From: an uncultured Burkholderiales bacterium
Lineage (GTDB): Bacteria > Pseudomonadota > Gammaproteobacteria > Burkholderiales > Burkholderiaceae_E
NCBI GenBank assembly: GCA_903898725.1
Contig: CAIUGQ010000468.1
Span: forward strand, 1-18,659
Direction: 5' to 3'
Length of the DNA stretch: 18,659 bases
Of this stretch, positions 6,845 to 14,066 are shown piece after piece. The notes beneath the pieces are model-generated. The model saw only the letters and a program-made list of their open reading frames with translations. It was not told where the DNA came from and made no database searches. Positions within the stretch are counted from its first letter, which is position 1; each line of letters opens with the position of its first letter. The position numbers were made by a program, and so were the translations under genes.

Positions 6845-7252
6845 ATGCCCCATGTCGTCGTCGAGTTCTCCGCCAACCTGCGCTGCCGCGCCGACATCGC
6901 GCGGCTGCTGCACACCGTCCACGATGCCGCGCTCGCCACCGGCGTGTTCCCGCGCGGCGGCACCCGCACCCGGGCCGAGGAGCGCACCGACTACCTGATC
7001 GCCGACGGGCACCCCGACAACGCGTTCGTGCATGTCACGCTGCGCATCGGCCACGGTCGCGACCTCGAGACCCGCAAGCGCGCGGGGCAGCAGGTGTTCG
7101 ATGCGCTGTGCGCCGAGCTCGCCCAGGCCAGCGCCACGACGCCGCTGGCGATCTCCTTCGAGGTCCAGGAGATCGACCCGGACCTGAACTTCAAGCACAA
7201 CACCGTCCACGCACACGTCGCCGCGCGCGACGCGAACCGGCACCGGCCATGA
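6845..7252 (+). CDS. hpaF: 5-carboxymethyl-2-hydroxymuconate isomerase (HpaF)
   Basis: HpaF, a tautomerase-superfamily trimer, isomerises 5-carboxymethyl-2-hydroxymuconate in the homoprotocatechuate meta pathway. The 135-residue product starts Met-Pro-His-Val; after Met removal the N-terminal Pro is the general acid/base of this superfamily. Family text includes MPHVVVEFSANL, LHTVHDAALATGVFP, FVHVTLRIGHGRDLETRK and the C-terminal ISFEVQEIDPDLNFKHNTVH. Length matches the family (about 125-130). The start is fixed by the catalytic Pro and by AGGAG 8 nt upstream. It is the first gene of the rightward arm and overlaps hpaE by ATGA. Confidence 0.92.
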   Translation: MPHVVVEFSANLRCRADIARLLHTVHDAALATGVFPRGGTRTRAEERTDYLIADGHPDNAFVHVTLRIGHGRDLETRKRAGQQVFDALCAELAQASATTPLAISFEVQEIDPDLNFKHNTVHAHVAARDANRHRP

Positions 7253-8775
7253 GCACAGCCCTCGACACCCACTTGCGCAAGGCCGAAGCGGCCCTCGCGC
7301 GCTTCGCCGCCGAGCCGCTCGGCCACTTCATCGGCGGCCGCGCGGTGGCCGGAGAAGGCGAGGCCTTCGAGAACCGCTCGCCGGTCGACGGCCGATCGCT
7401 CGGCGCGGTCGTCGATGCGACCGCCGGCGAGGTCGCGCGCGCCTGCGAAGCCGCGCGCGACGCCTTCGCCGGCTGGCGCGCCACGCCCGGCACCGAGCGC
7501 CGCCGCGTGCTCCACGCCGTCGCCGACGCCATCGAGGCGCGCGCCGAGGAGATCGCGCTCGTCGAGTGCATGGACACCGGCCAGGCGTGGCGGTTCATGA
7601 GCAAGGCCGCGCTGCGCGGCGCCGAGAACTTCCGCTTCTTCGCGGACCGTGCGCCCGACGCGGCCAACGGCGTCTCGCTGCCGACCGACTCGCACCTGAA
7701 CTACACGCTGCGCCAGCCGATCGGGCCGGTCGCGGTCATCACGCCCTGGAACACGCCGTTCATGCTGTCGACGTGGAAGATCGCGCCGGCGCTCGCCGCC
7801 GGCTGCACGGTCGTCCACAAGCCCGCCGAGTGGAGCCCGCTCAGCGCGCGACTGCTGATCGAGATCCTGCACGAGGCGGGCCTGCCCGCCGGGGTCGCGA
7901 ACCTGGTCAACGGTCTGGGCGAGACCACCGGCCGCTGCCTGACCGAGCATCCGGATGTCCGTGCCACCGCGTTCATCGGCGAGTCGCGCACCGGCAGCCT
8001 GATCATGTCGCAGGGGGCACCGACGCTCAAGCGCGTGCACCTCGAGCTCGGCGGCAAGAACCCGGTGATCGTCTTCGACGACGCCGACCTCGACCGGGCG
8101 CTCGACGCCGTCGTGTTCATGATCTACAGCCTCAACGGCGAGCGCTGCACCTCGTCGTCGCGGCTGCTCGTGCAGCGCTCGATCCACGACGCCTTCGTCG
8201 AGCGGCTCGCCGAACGGGTGCGGCGCCTGCGGGTCGGGCATCCGCTCGATCCGGCCACCGAGGTCGGCCCGCTGGTGCACGCGCGCCATTTGGAGAAGGT
8301 GCTGTCGTACGCGCCGATCGCCCGCGCCGAGGGGGCCGTCGTCGCGGTCGGCGGCGGGCGTGCCGAAGGCCCGACGCTGCCGCCTGGCGGGCAGTTCGTG
8401 CAGCCCACGCTCTACGTCGGCGCCACGCCGTCGATGCGCATCGCGCAGGAGGAGATCTTCGGCCCGGTGCTGACCGTGATCCCGTTCGACGACGAGGCCG
8501 ACGCGCTGCGGATCGCCAACGGGGTGCGCTACGGACTGGCCGGCTACCTCTGGACGGGCGACGTCGGGCGCGCCAACCGCGTCGCCCAGGCGCTCGACGT
8601 CGGCATGGTGTGGGTCAACTCCGAGAACGTGCGCCACCTGCCGACACCCTTCGGCGGCATGAAGTCGAGCGGCATCGGCCGCGACGGCGGAGACTGGAGC
8701 TTCGACTTCTACATGGAGACGAAGAACGTCGCGCTCGCGCTCGGCACACATGCCGTGCCGAAGCTCGGGGTCTGA
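7249..8775 (+). CDS. hpaE: 5-carboxymethyl-2-hydroxymuconate-6-semialdehyde dehydrogenase (HpaE)
   Basis: HpaE oxidises the semialdehyde ring-cleavage product to 5-carboxymethyl-2-hydroxymuconate with NAD+. The 508-residue product is a full-length aldehyde dehydrogenase. It has the cofactor-site motif ITPWNTPFMLSTWKIAPALAAG, KPAEWSPLSA, general-base Glu E266 in HLELGGKNP and nucleophile C300 in NGERCTSSSR. The 34-residue spacing between these two is the family norm. EEIFGPVLTVIPF and TPFGGMKSSGIGRDGG follow near the C-terminus. The start ATG 7249 overlaps the hpaF stop (ATGA) and hpaD begins one base after the stop. The substrate is assigned from the adjacent hpaF and hpaD together with HpaE-like sequence. 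Confidence 0.93.
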   Translation: MSTALDTHLRKAEAALARFAAEPLGHFIGGRAVAGEGEAFENRSPVDGRSLGAVVDATAGEVARACEAARDAFAGWRATPGTERRRVLHAVADAIEARAEEIALVECMDTGQAWRFMSKAALRGAENFRFFADRAPDAANGVSLPTDSHLNYTLRQPIGPVAVITPWNTPFMLSTWKIAPALAAGCTVVHKPAEWSPLSARLLIEILHEAGLPAGVANLVNGLGETTGRCLTEHPDVRATAFIGESRTGSLIMSQGAPTLKRVHLELGGKNPVIVFDDADLDRALDAVVFMIYSLNGERCTSSSRLLVQRSIHDAFVERLAERVRRLRVGHPLDPATEVGPLVHARHLEKVLSYAPIARAEGAVVAVGGGRAEGPTLPPGGQFVQPTLYVGATPSMRIAQEEIFGPVLTVIPFDDEADALRIANGVRYGLAGYLWTGDVGRANRVAQALDVGMVWVNSENVRHLPTPFGGMKSSGIGRDGGDWSFDFYMETKNVALALGTHAVPKLGV

Positions 8776-8776
8776 G

Positions 8777-9625
8777 ATGGGCACGCTCGCGCTCGCGGCC
8801 AAGATCACCCACGTTCCGTCGATGTACCTGTCCGAGTTCCCCGGTCCGCACCAGGGCTGCCGGCAGGCCGCGATCGACGGCCACCACGAGATCGGCCGCC
8901 GCTGCCGGGCGCTGGAGGTCGACACCATCGTTGTCCTCGACGTGCACTGGCTGGTCAACGCCGGCTACCACGTGAACTGCGCGCCGGCGTTCGAGGGCGT
9001 CTACACCAGCAACGAGCTGCCGCACTTCATCCGCAACCTGCCTTACGCCTACCCCGGCAACCCCGAGCTCGGCCGCGCCATCGCCGCCTGTGCCACCGAG
9101 GATGGCGTCTTCACGCGGGCCCATGACGCGACCACGCTCGACCTCGAGTACGGCACCCTCGTGCCGATGCGCTACATGAACGCCGACCAGCACTTCCGGG
9201 TCGTGTCGGTGGCGGCCTGGTGCGCCTGGCACAGCCTGCAGGACAGTGCGCGCTTCGGCGCGTCGCTGCGCCGCGCGATCGAGCAGCGCTTCGACGGCCG
9301 CGTCGCGCTGTTCGCCAGCGGTTCGCTGTCGCACCGCTTCAACGACAACGGCAGCCCCGAGTCGTCGATCCACGAGATCAGCGACGAGTTCTTCCGGCAG
9401 GTCGACCTGCGCGTCGTCGAGCTCTGGAAGCAGGGCGACTGGAAGACCTTCATCCGCATGCTGCCTGCCTATGCCGAGCGCTGCGTGGGCGAGGGCGGCA
9501 TGCACGACACCGCGATGCTGCTCGGCGCGCTCGGCTGGACCGGCTACGATCGGCCGGTCGAGATCGTCACGCCCTACTTCCCGAGCTCCGGCACGGGCCA
9601 GATCAACGCCATCTTTCCGGTATGA
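8777..9625 (+). CDS. hpaD: 3,4-dihydroxyphenylacetate 2,3-dioxygenase (HpaD, LigB-type extradiol)
   Basis: HpaD opens the homoprotocatechuate ring between C2 and C3 using non-haem iron and O2, giving the substrate of HpaE. The 282-residue product belongs to the type III (LigB) extradiol family and resembles enterobacterial HpaD. Recognisable blocks are AAKITHVPSMYLSE, DTIVVLDVHWLVNAGYHVNC (a His that can bind metal), ELPHFIRNLPY, ASGSLSHRFNDNG and GEGGMHDTAMLLGALGW. I start at ATG 8777, one base after the hpaE stop, because the homologous text begins there; an ATG at 8750 lies within hpaE. Its stop overlaps the next start by ATGA. Confidence 0.93.
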   Translation: MGTLALAAKITHVPSMYLSEFPGPHQGCRQAAIDGHHEIGRRCRALEVDTIVVLDVHWLVNAGYHVNCAPAFEGVYTSNELPHFIRNLPYAYPGNPELGRAIAACATEDGVFTRAHDATTLDLEYGTLVPMRYMNADQHFRVVSVAAWCAWHSLQDSARFGASLRRAIEQRFDGRVALFASGSLSHRFNDNGSPESSIHEISDEFFRQVDLRVVELWKQGDWKTFIRMLPAYAERCVGEGGMHDTAMLLGALGWTGYDRPVEIVTPYFPSSGTGQINAIFPV

Positions 9626-10620
9626 CCATGAAGACCTGCATCGTCGGACTCGGCGCCATCGGCGGCTTCGTCGCCCACCGTCTCGTCGAGGGCGGCCAGA
9701 CCGTCTCGGCACTCGCGCGCGGCGCCACGCTCGCGGCCGTCCGGCGCAACGGCCTCGTATTGCGCGACGCGGCCGACCCCGAGCGGGGCCGCGCGGTCTC
9801 GATCGCGGCAAGCGACTCGCCCGCCGAACTCGGCCCGCAGGACCTCGTCGTGCTGACCGTCAAGACCACGGCGCTGCCCTCGATCCCGGCCATGATCGCG
9901 CCGCTGCTCGGGCCCGACACCGTCGTGCTGTCGGCGATGAACGGCGTGCCCTGGTGGTTCTTCCACGGGCTCGGCGAGCGCTGGCACGGCACCCGCCTCG
10001 ACGCCACCGATCCCGATGGCTCGCTCTCGCACGCGATCCCGCCGTCGCGGGTCGTGGGCTGCGTGGTCCACATGTCGGCCTCGATGCCCGAGCCCGGCGT
10101 CGTGCGCCAGGCCTTCGGCGATCGGTTCATCGTCGGTGAGCCGGGCGGTGCCGCGACGCCGCGGCTGGCCGCGGTCGCCGACGTGCTGCGCGCGGGCCGG
10201 CTGCAGGTCGAGGTCTCGCCGCGGATCGAGCTCGACGTCTGGCTCAAGCTCTGGGGCAACATGACGATGAACCCGGTGTCGGCGATCACCGGTGCGACGA
10301 TGGACCGCATCCTCGACGACCCGCTGCTGCGTCGCTTCGTGTCGGACGCGATGGTCGAGGCGCGCGCGATCGGCGATGCGCTCGGCCTGCCGATCACGAT
10401 GACGCCGGAGGAGCGTCATGTGATCACCCGCAAGCTCGGCGCGGTCCGGACCTCGATGCTGCAGGACTTCGAGGCCGGCCGACCGATCGAGCTCGATGCG
10501 CTCGTCGGGTCGGTGTCGGAGATGGGGCGCCTGGTCGGCGTCGACACGCCGAACATCGACGTGCTGCTCGGACTGACGCGGCTGTTCGGCCGCGTGCGAG
10601 GGCTGGTGCCGCCGGCCTGA
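9622..10620 (+). CDS. Ketopantoate reductase (PanE/ApbA) family oxidoreductase, last gene of the hpa arm
   Basis: The 332-residue product has the two-domain fold signature of 2-dehydropantoate 2-reductases. It has an N-terminal NADP-binding loop GLGAIGG (residues 9-15), the TVKTTALPS strand-turn, and a C-terminal helical domain with candidate catalytic K209 in WLKLWGNMTMNPVSAITGA. TSMLQDFEAGRPIELDAL follows. These are family hallmarks, but the gene sits at the end of a catabolic operon, overlapping the hpaD stop by ATGA (an alternative ATG lies at 9628). A pantothenate role is therefore doubtful. It may reduce an alpha-keto acid produced by, or competing with, the homoprotocatechuate pathway. 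Substrate unknown. Confidence 0.8.
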   Translation: MTMKTCIVGLGAIGGFVAHRLVEGGQTVSALARGATLAAVRRNGLVLRDAADPERGRAVSIAASDSPAELGPQDLVVLTVKTTALPSIPAMIAPLLGPDTVVLSAMNGVPWWFFHGLGERWHGTRLDATDPDGSLSHAIPPSRVVGCVVHMSASMPEPGVVRQAFGDRFIVGEPGGAATPRLAAVADVLRAGRLQVEVSPRIELDVWLKLWGNMTMNPVSAITGATMDRILDDPLLRRFVSDAMVEARAIGDALGLPITMTPEERHVITRKLGAVRTSMLQDFEAGRPIELDALVGSVSEMGRLVGVDTPNIDVLLGLTRLFGRVRGLVPPA

Positions 10621-10667
10621 GTGCGGGCGGCATCGGTGGCGAGGCCGTCGCACGCCCGGCCCCGTGA

Positions 10668-10699
10668 CCTCGCGGTCCAGCATGCCGCGAGGCCTCGCG
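10668..10699 (+). terminator. Hairpin after the hpa arm, possible terminator
   Basis: CCTCGCGG (10668-10675) and CCGCGAGG (10685-10692) form a perfect 8-bp stem with a 9-nt loop. The second arm is also the left half of a perfect 14-bp palindrome CGCGAGGCCTCGCG (10686-10699), so two hairpins compete. It lies 48 bp after the last stop codon. No U-tract follows, so classical intrinsic termination is uncertain. Confidence 0.35.
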
Positions 10700-10784
10700 T
10701 CGCGACCCGCCGGTCACACACGCGGATCGACCGGCCACGCTTCGCGATGCGCCGAGCGCCTACCTGTCCGGGTACGTGTCCGGC

Positions 10785-10812
10785 TTGTGTCGACCCGATA
10801 TGCGCGTATAGT
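10785..10812 (+). promoter_or_regulatory. Sigma-70-type promoter of the cold-shock gene
   Basis: TTGTGT (10785-10790), a 16-bp spacer, then TATAGT (10807-10812). Start of transcription is expected near 10819, giving a leader of about 165 nt before the csp ATG. Confidence 0.6.
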
Positions 10813-10900
10813 CCGTCCTTGCATCTGCCTCGAAGCCTTCCGCAGTTCCGCGGTTTCTTCTGCGCCCCCGCTCCCACGCGGATCCGGCGTTCTGGAATCC

Positions 10901-10940
10901 CCCCGGTGGTTCGTCTTTGTCGCGCATGCCCCCACCGGGG
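10901..10940 (+). promoter_or_regulatory. Stem-loop in the csp leader
   Basis: CCCCGGTGG (10901-10909) pairs perfectly with CCACCGGGG (10932-10940) around a 22-nt loop. It ends 26 nt before the ribosome site AGAAAGG (10967-10973). A long structured leader is the known thermosensor arrangement of cspA-type mRNAs; a similar role here is inferred. The rest of 10621-10982 shows no convincing gene. Confidence 0.45.
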
Positions 10941-10982
10941 CGCGAGCCCCATCTCGTCACGTTTCCAGAAAGGCAACACACC

Positions 10983-11198
10983 ATGTCAGGCACTCAAACC
11001 GGTACCGTCCAGCGCTTCATGAGCGACAAGGGCTTCGGCTTCATCAAGTCCGACGTCGACGGCGCCGAGCTGTTCGTCCACTTCTCCGAGCTCCAGGGCT
11101 CGGGCTTCCGCAACCTGGACGTCGGCCAGCGCGTCGAGTTCACGCCGCGCAAGGGCCCGAAGGGCATGCAGGCGTCGGCCGTTCGCGTGATCGACTGA
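10983..11198 (+). CDS. Cold-shock-domain RNA/DNA-binding protein (CspA family)
   Basis: This small single-domain nucleic-acid chaperone binds single-stranded RNA/DNA and melts RNA structure at low temperature or during growth transitions. The 71-residue product is one cold-shock domain with RNP1 KGFGFIK (residues 16-22) and RNP2 LFVHFS (30-35), length normal for the family. The start is ATG 10983 with AGAAAGG 9 nt upstream. It has its own promoter and a long leader. The C-terminal half (QRVEFTPRKGPKGMQASAVRVID) is typical of betaproteobacterial Csp proteins. Whether it is cold-inducible or constitutive cannot be told from the protein. Confidence 0.95.
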   Translation: MSGTQTGTVQRFMSDKGFGFIKSDVDGAELFVHFSELQGSGFRNLDVGQRVEFTPRKGPKGMQASAVRVID

Positions 11199-11215
11199 TC
11201 ACCGACTGACCGTCG

Positions 11216-11280
11216 ACCGGCTCCGGCCGGTGCGCCGTCGGCATCCGCTGCGAAGCGGGTCCCGGCGGCGCGTTCGTTTC
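11216..11280 (+). terminator. Possible terminator hairpins after csp
   Basis: ACCGGC-tccg-GCCGGT (11216-11231) is followed by an outer stem GCGCCG/CGGCGC (11232-11237 with 11266-11271). The outer stem encloses CCGCT-gcga-AGCGG (11245-11258), and the sequence gttcgtttc follows. The U-tract is interrupted, so this is only a candidate. It may also serve the convergent DUF5666 gene. Confidence 0.4.
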
Positions 11281-11326
11281 AGGGGGGGCTTCGCGCGTGG
11301 GCAGGCGCTGCCCGGTCAGCGGTCGA

Positions 11327-12985
11327 TCAGGGCGTGTTGACCTTGATCGTCGCGGCGACCAGCACACCGTCGGTCACCGTTCCGGTGACTTCGATGCTGG
11401 CCCCGTTGGTCACGCTGCCGAGCTCGCCGATGATGACCGTGCTGCCGTCGATCTGCACCACGGTGCCGTTGAGCTTGAATCGCCCCGCGGTCGCGTCGAC
11501 GTCGTAGGCCAGACCGCCCACCTGATTGACCACCAGCGTCGGGCCGTTGCGATACCTGAGCTGCGTTGCCGTGTACACACCGCCCGCCAGCGCGCCCTGC
11601 AGTTGCACCCGCGAACCATTGGCGAGATCCGCCCGTTGGCCGGTCGTGCCGTCACTGTTCAGGAAGGTCGTCGACGGGGTCAGGATGACCGCAAGGTTGG
11701 ACAGGTCGAAGGTCCCTGCCGCGCTGTCGTAGTTGCGCACGGTGCCGGCCAGGGGCAGGACGCCGCCTTCTGCCGTGGTCTTGAAATCGACCGATGTCGG
11801 CAGCACTGCATTGTCGACCGACTGGCCCTTGATCTCCACCGCAACCCCATTGGCCAGCGAGTTCACATCGCCGTTGGTGAACACGATCGCGGAAGCAGAG
11901 GCATTGACCGGCACACCGCGCACCTTGAAGCTGCTCGTGCTCACGAAGTCAGTGATCGCACCGGTGAGTTGAACCATCGCATCGCCCTGGTTGAGGCGAT
12001 ACTTGACCTCGCTCGCGACCAGCTTGCCGTTGGTGAAGGTCCCCTTGACGGCAGCCCGGCGACCATTGGCCAGATCATTGATCGTGCCGCGCACGAAGAC
12101 AGCATTCGTGGCATCGACATCGAAGGTATCGAGCCTGAAGGTCTTCGCCGCATAGTTGAGTTCGCGCACCAGCCCCGCGATCCGCAACACGTCGTTCTGC
12201 TGCGGCGCGTTGATCTTGACGACCACGCTCTTCGCGGTCAGCGTCGTCGAGGTCGCGGCGGTATCCGACCACACCGCGACCCGTTGACCGTTCGCCAGTG
12301 TCACGCCGGTCGGCAGGATGCGCAGCGCGCTTGCATAGTTCACCTGCAGGCCCGCGAGGCTGAATGTCCTGGCCGTGGCGTCGAGCCCTGAAATCGATCC
12401 CTGCACCCGAACGATGGCCTGGCCCGATGCGTCCTTGCGTTCCACGCGGGTCGCGACGATCTCGTTGGCTGCATTGCGCGCGCCGTGGACTTCGACCAGA
12501 TCATGGGTGGCGAGTCCGGACAGCCCGGACACACCTTCGAACACGGTTGGCGCCGACGGGTCGGTCGAGACCTTCACGGTCTGACCGGCGACCACGAAGC
12601 CGTCGGTCGCCAGGCTGGTGATGCGTCCGAACACTTCGGACACGACGTTGAAGCTGGTGGCGACGCCGCTGGTGGTGGTCTTGACTTCGACCTGCTGGCC
12701 GAGTCGCAAGGCCGTCGAGGTCGATGTCGTGGGGTTGGACGGGTCCGATTCGACCTTGACGGTCGCCCCGCTGTCTTCGTACTTCACGCCTTCGACGATC
12801 ACGCTGCCGAAACCGGTGATGGTTCCGGACGCCGACGATTCGGCGGTGCTGGGGGTCGACCCGCTCGACCCTGTCGATCCCGTCGATCCGCTGGAATTCG
12901 ACGAACCGCCGCCGCAGGCGCTGAGCGCCACCGCAAGACTCGTCAGCACGCAGGCGGCGCCGACACTTCGGATGAATCTGAACAC
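11327..12985 (-). CDS. DUF5666 repeat lipoprotein A (seven repeats)
   Basis: A 552-residue predicted secreted lipoprotein of unknown function. The signal peptide (about 20 residues) ends in the lipobox LSAC, with lipidated Cys C24 followed by GGGSSNSSGSTGSTGSSGST, a flexible Ser/Gly linker. The rest is seven consecutive beta-rich units of ~65-75 residues. Each has a pattern like V-x-G-x-I-x-x-(L/F) ... F-x-(V/L)-x-G-x-x-V ... L-x-x-G-x-x-V-E-V-x-G ... (L)-x-A-x-x-(V/I), as in DUF5666 proteins. The first unit holds GTITGFGSVIVEG, shared exactly with the paralogue at 14063. The start is GTG 12985, chosen because GGAG lies 6 nt upstream and the signal peptide begins there; no nearer ATG fits. 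Its promoter region is shared with the divergent DUF6502 gene. GC content is lower than in the hpa genes. Confidence 0.85.
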   Translation of the reverse strand: MFRFIRSVGAACVLTSLAVALSACGGGSSNSSGSTGSTGSSGSTPSTAESSASGTITGFGSVIVEGVKYEDSGATVKVESDPSNPTTSTSTALRLGQQVEVKTTTSGVATSFNVVSEVFGRITSLATDGFVVAGQTVKVSTDPSAPTVFEGVSGLSGLATHDLVEVHGARNAANEIVATRVERKDASGQAIVRVQGSISGLDATARTFSLAGLQVNYASALRILPTGVTLANGQRVAVWSDTAATSTTLTAKSVVVKINAPQQNDVLRIAGLVRELNYAAKTFRLDTFDVDATNAVFVRGTINDLANGRRAAVKGTFTNGKLVASEVKYRLNQGDAMVQLTGAITDFVSTSSFKVRGVPVNASASAIVFTNGDVNSLANGVAVEIKGQSVDNAVLPTSVDFKTTAEGGVLPLAGTVRNYDSAAGTFDLSNLAVILTPSTTFLNSDGTTGQRADLANGSRVQLQGALAGGVYTATQLRYRNGPTLVVNQVGGLAYDVDATAGRFKLNGTVVQIDGSTVIIGELGSVTNGASIEVTGTVTDGVLVAATIKVNTP

Positions 12986-13072
12986 GATGCACTCCAAATA
13001 GGTGGGGTTGAAGCCGTGTCTGAAGGCGCGAACGCCGGGAACCCAAGCCATCAACGATCGATTCGAGTCGAA

Positions 13073-13134
13073 GGGAAAAATTCCCCGTAACAAGACTAGC
13101 GGAGTCTGTGCGCCGAGTAAAGGGAAATCTTCCC
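13073..13134. promoter_or_regulatory. Intergenic dyads between DUF5666 A and the DUF6502 gene
   Basis: Three inverted repeats stand in a row. GGGAA-AAA-TTCCC is at 13073-13085, AGACT-AGCGG-AGTCT at 13093-13107, and GGGAA-ATC-TTCCC at 13122-13134. The two GGGAA-N3-TTCCC copies are perfect in both arms, with centres 49 bp apart. The right copy ends one base before the -35 box of the DUF6502 gene. The repetition suggests a binding site for a dimeric regulator, plausibly the DUF6502 product itself. Confidence 0.55.
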
Positions 13135-13135
13135 C

Positions 13136-13164
13136 TTGTCGACGGCCGGTGTTTTCCGGACAAT
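13136..13164 (+). promoter_or_regulatory. Promoter of the DUF6502 gene, probable leaderless transcript
   Basis: TTGTCG (13136-13141), a 17-bp spacer, and GACAAT (13159-13164) lie such that transcription would begin at or next to ATG 13170. No ribosome-binding site precedes that ATG. Confidence 0.5.
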
Positions 13165-13169
13165 CACGC

Positions 13170-14066
13170 ATGGCCCCACGCCCGAACGGCAGTCCGTCGC
13201 AGCCCCCCGTCGCCGCCGACCTCGTCCTCGCCCAGACGCAGGCCATGCTCGCGCCGCTGATCCGCTGGCTGGTGACCCAGGGCGTGGGCTACCCGCAGCT
13301 TGCTCAGGCACTGCGCGAGGTCTATCTGGACACTGCCCGCGCAAGCCTGGAAGCCGAGGGCAAACGGGTGACCGATGCGGCCATCAGTCTGCGCACCGGG
13401 GTCCATCGCAAGGAGGTCCGTGCCCACACCGAGCAGCGTTCGGCGCGCTCGGAGTCCGGCGCCGGGCCCGCGCTCGCCAAATCGCCGCAGTCGAGCGTTG
13501 CCGAGCAGGTCTTCACCCGCTGGATCACCGATGCCGCCTATCGGGGCGAAACAGGTGAGCCTGCCAGCCTGGCGATTGCCGGGCCGGCGCCCTCGTTCGA
13601 TTCCCTGGTGAGCAGCGTGACCCGCGATTTCGCCCGCCGTACCGTGCTCGATGAGCTGGTGCGCCTGGGACTGGTGGAAGAGACCGGCCTGCAGGTCGCA
13701 CCGCGGGCCCTGTCGGCGACGCCGCCCCACGATCAGGAGCAGCTGCTGCGAACCTTCTCGCTGCATGTTGCCGACCATATCGCGAGCTGTACGGCCAACC
13801 TCGACAGCGCGCGCGCCGGTTCGGACGAGCGCCTGCTCGAGAACAGCCTGTACGGGCGGGGCCTGAGCGATGCGTCGATTGCGCAGCTCAGTCATCTCGC
13901 GCGCGAGGTGTGGAAGCCGGTGTTCCAGCAGATGGTGAGCGCGGCGCAGCAACGCTATGACCTGGACAGCCAGCCGGCCGAGGCCGACACCACCGGGACC
14001 GACACCACCAGGCCGCGTGGCCGCATGCGCTTCGGCGTCTATTTCTACAGTGAGCCCGATCGATGA
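13170..14066 (+). CDS. DUF6502 family protein, probable DNA-binding regulator
   Basis: A 298-residue soluble protein without signal peptide or membrane segment, recognised as DUF6502-like from its layout; its function is not established to my knowledge. The N-terminal part (residues ~20-55, LAPLIRWLVTQGVGYPQLAQALREVYLDTA) is followed by a helix-turn-helix-like stretch (KRVTDAAISLRTGVHRKEVRA). A middle part contains VFTRWITDAAYRG and FARRTVLDELVRLGLVEETG, which resembles a winged helix. A helical C-terminal half ends in RFGVYFYSEPD. A transcription-regulator role is inferred from the helix-turn-helix look and its position between two DUF5666 lipoprotein genes, one divergent and one overlapping by ATGA. 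The start ATG 13170 is supported by the promoter just upstream and by the beginning of alignable sequence; the frame itself is open further upstream. Confidence 0.75.
   Translation: MAPRPNGSPSQPPVAADLVLAQTQAMLAPLIRWLVTQGVGYPQLAQALREVYLDTARASLEAEGKRVTDAAISLRTGVHRKEVRAHTEQRSARSESGAGPALAKSPQSSVAEQVFTRWITDAAYRGETGEPASLAIAGPAPSFDSLVSSVTRDFARRTVLDELVRLGLVEETGLQVAPRALSATPPHDQEQLLRTFSLHVADHIASCTANLDSARAGSDERLLENSLYGRGLSDASIAQLSHLAREVWKPVFQQMVSAAQQRYDLDSQPAEADTTGTDTTRPRGRMRFGVYFYSEPDR

Noticed and set aside
6991..8958. Long minus-strand open frame opposite hpaF/hpaE
   Set aside because: Antisense shadow with no domain; hpaE has intact catalytic residues on the plus strand.
9622..10620. Naming the reductase panE
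   Set aside because: Family match is good but the operon context is catabolic, so the pantothenate role is not supported by this window.
10621..11022. Plus-strand open frame (133 codons) between the hpa arm and csp
   Set aside because: Overlaps the csp start out of frame, spans the csp promoter and leader, Arg/Pro-rich with no similarity.
11297..12391. Plus-strand open frame opposite DUF5666 gene A
   Set aside because: No domain or signal peptide, whereas the minus-strand reading has a lipobox, a repeat structure and a plus-strand paralogue.
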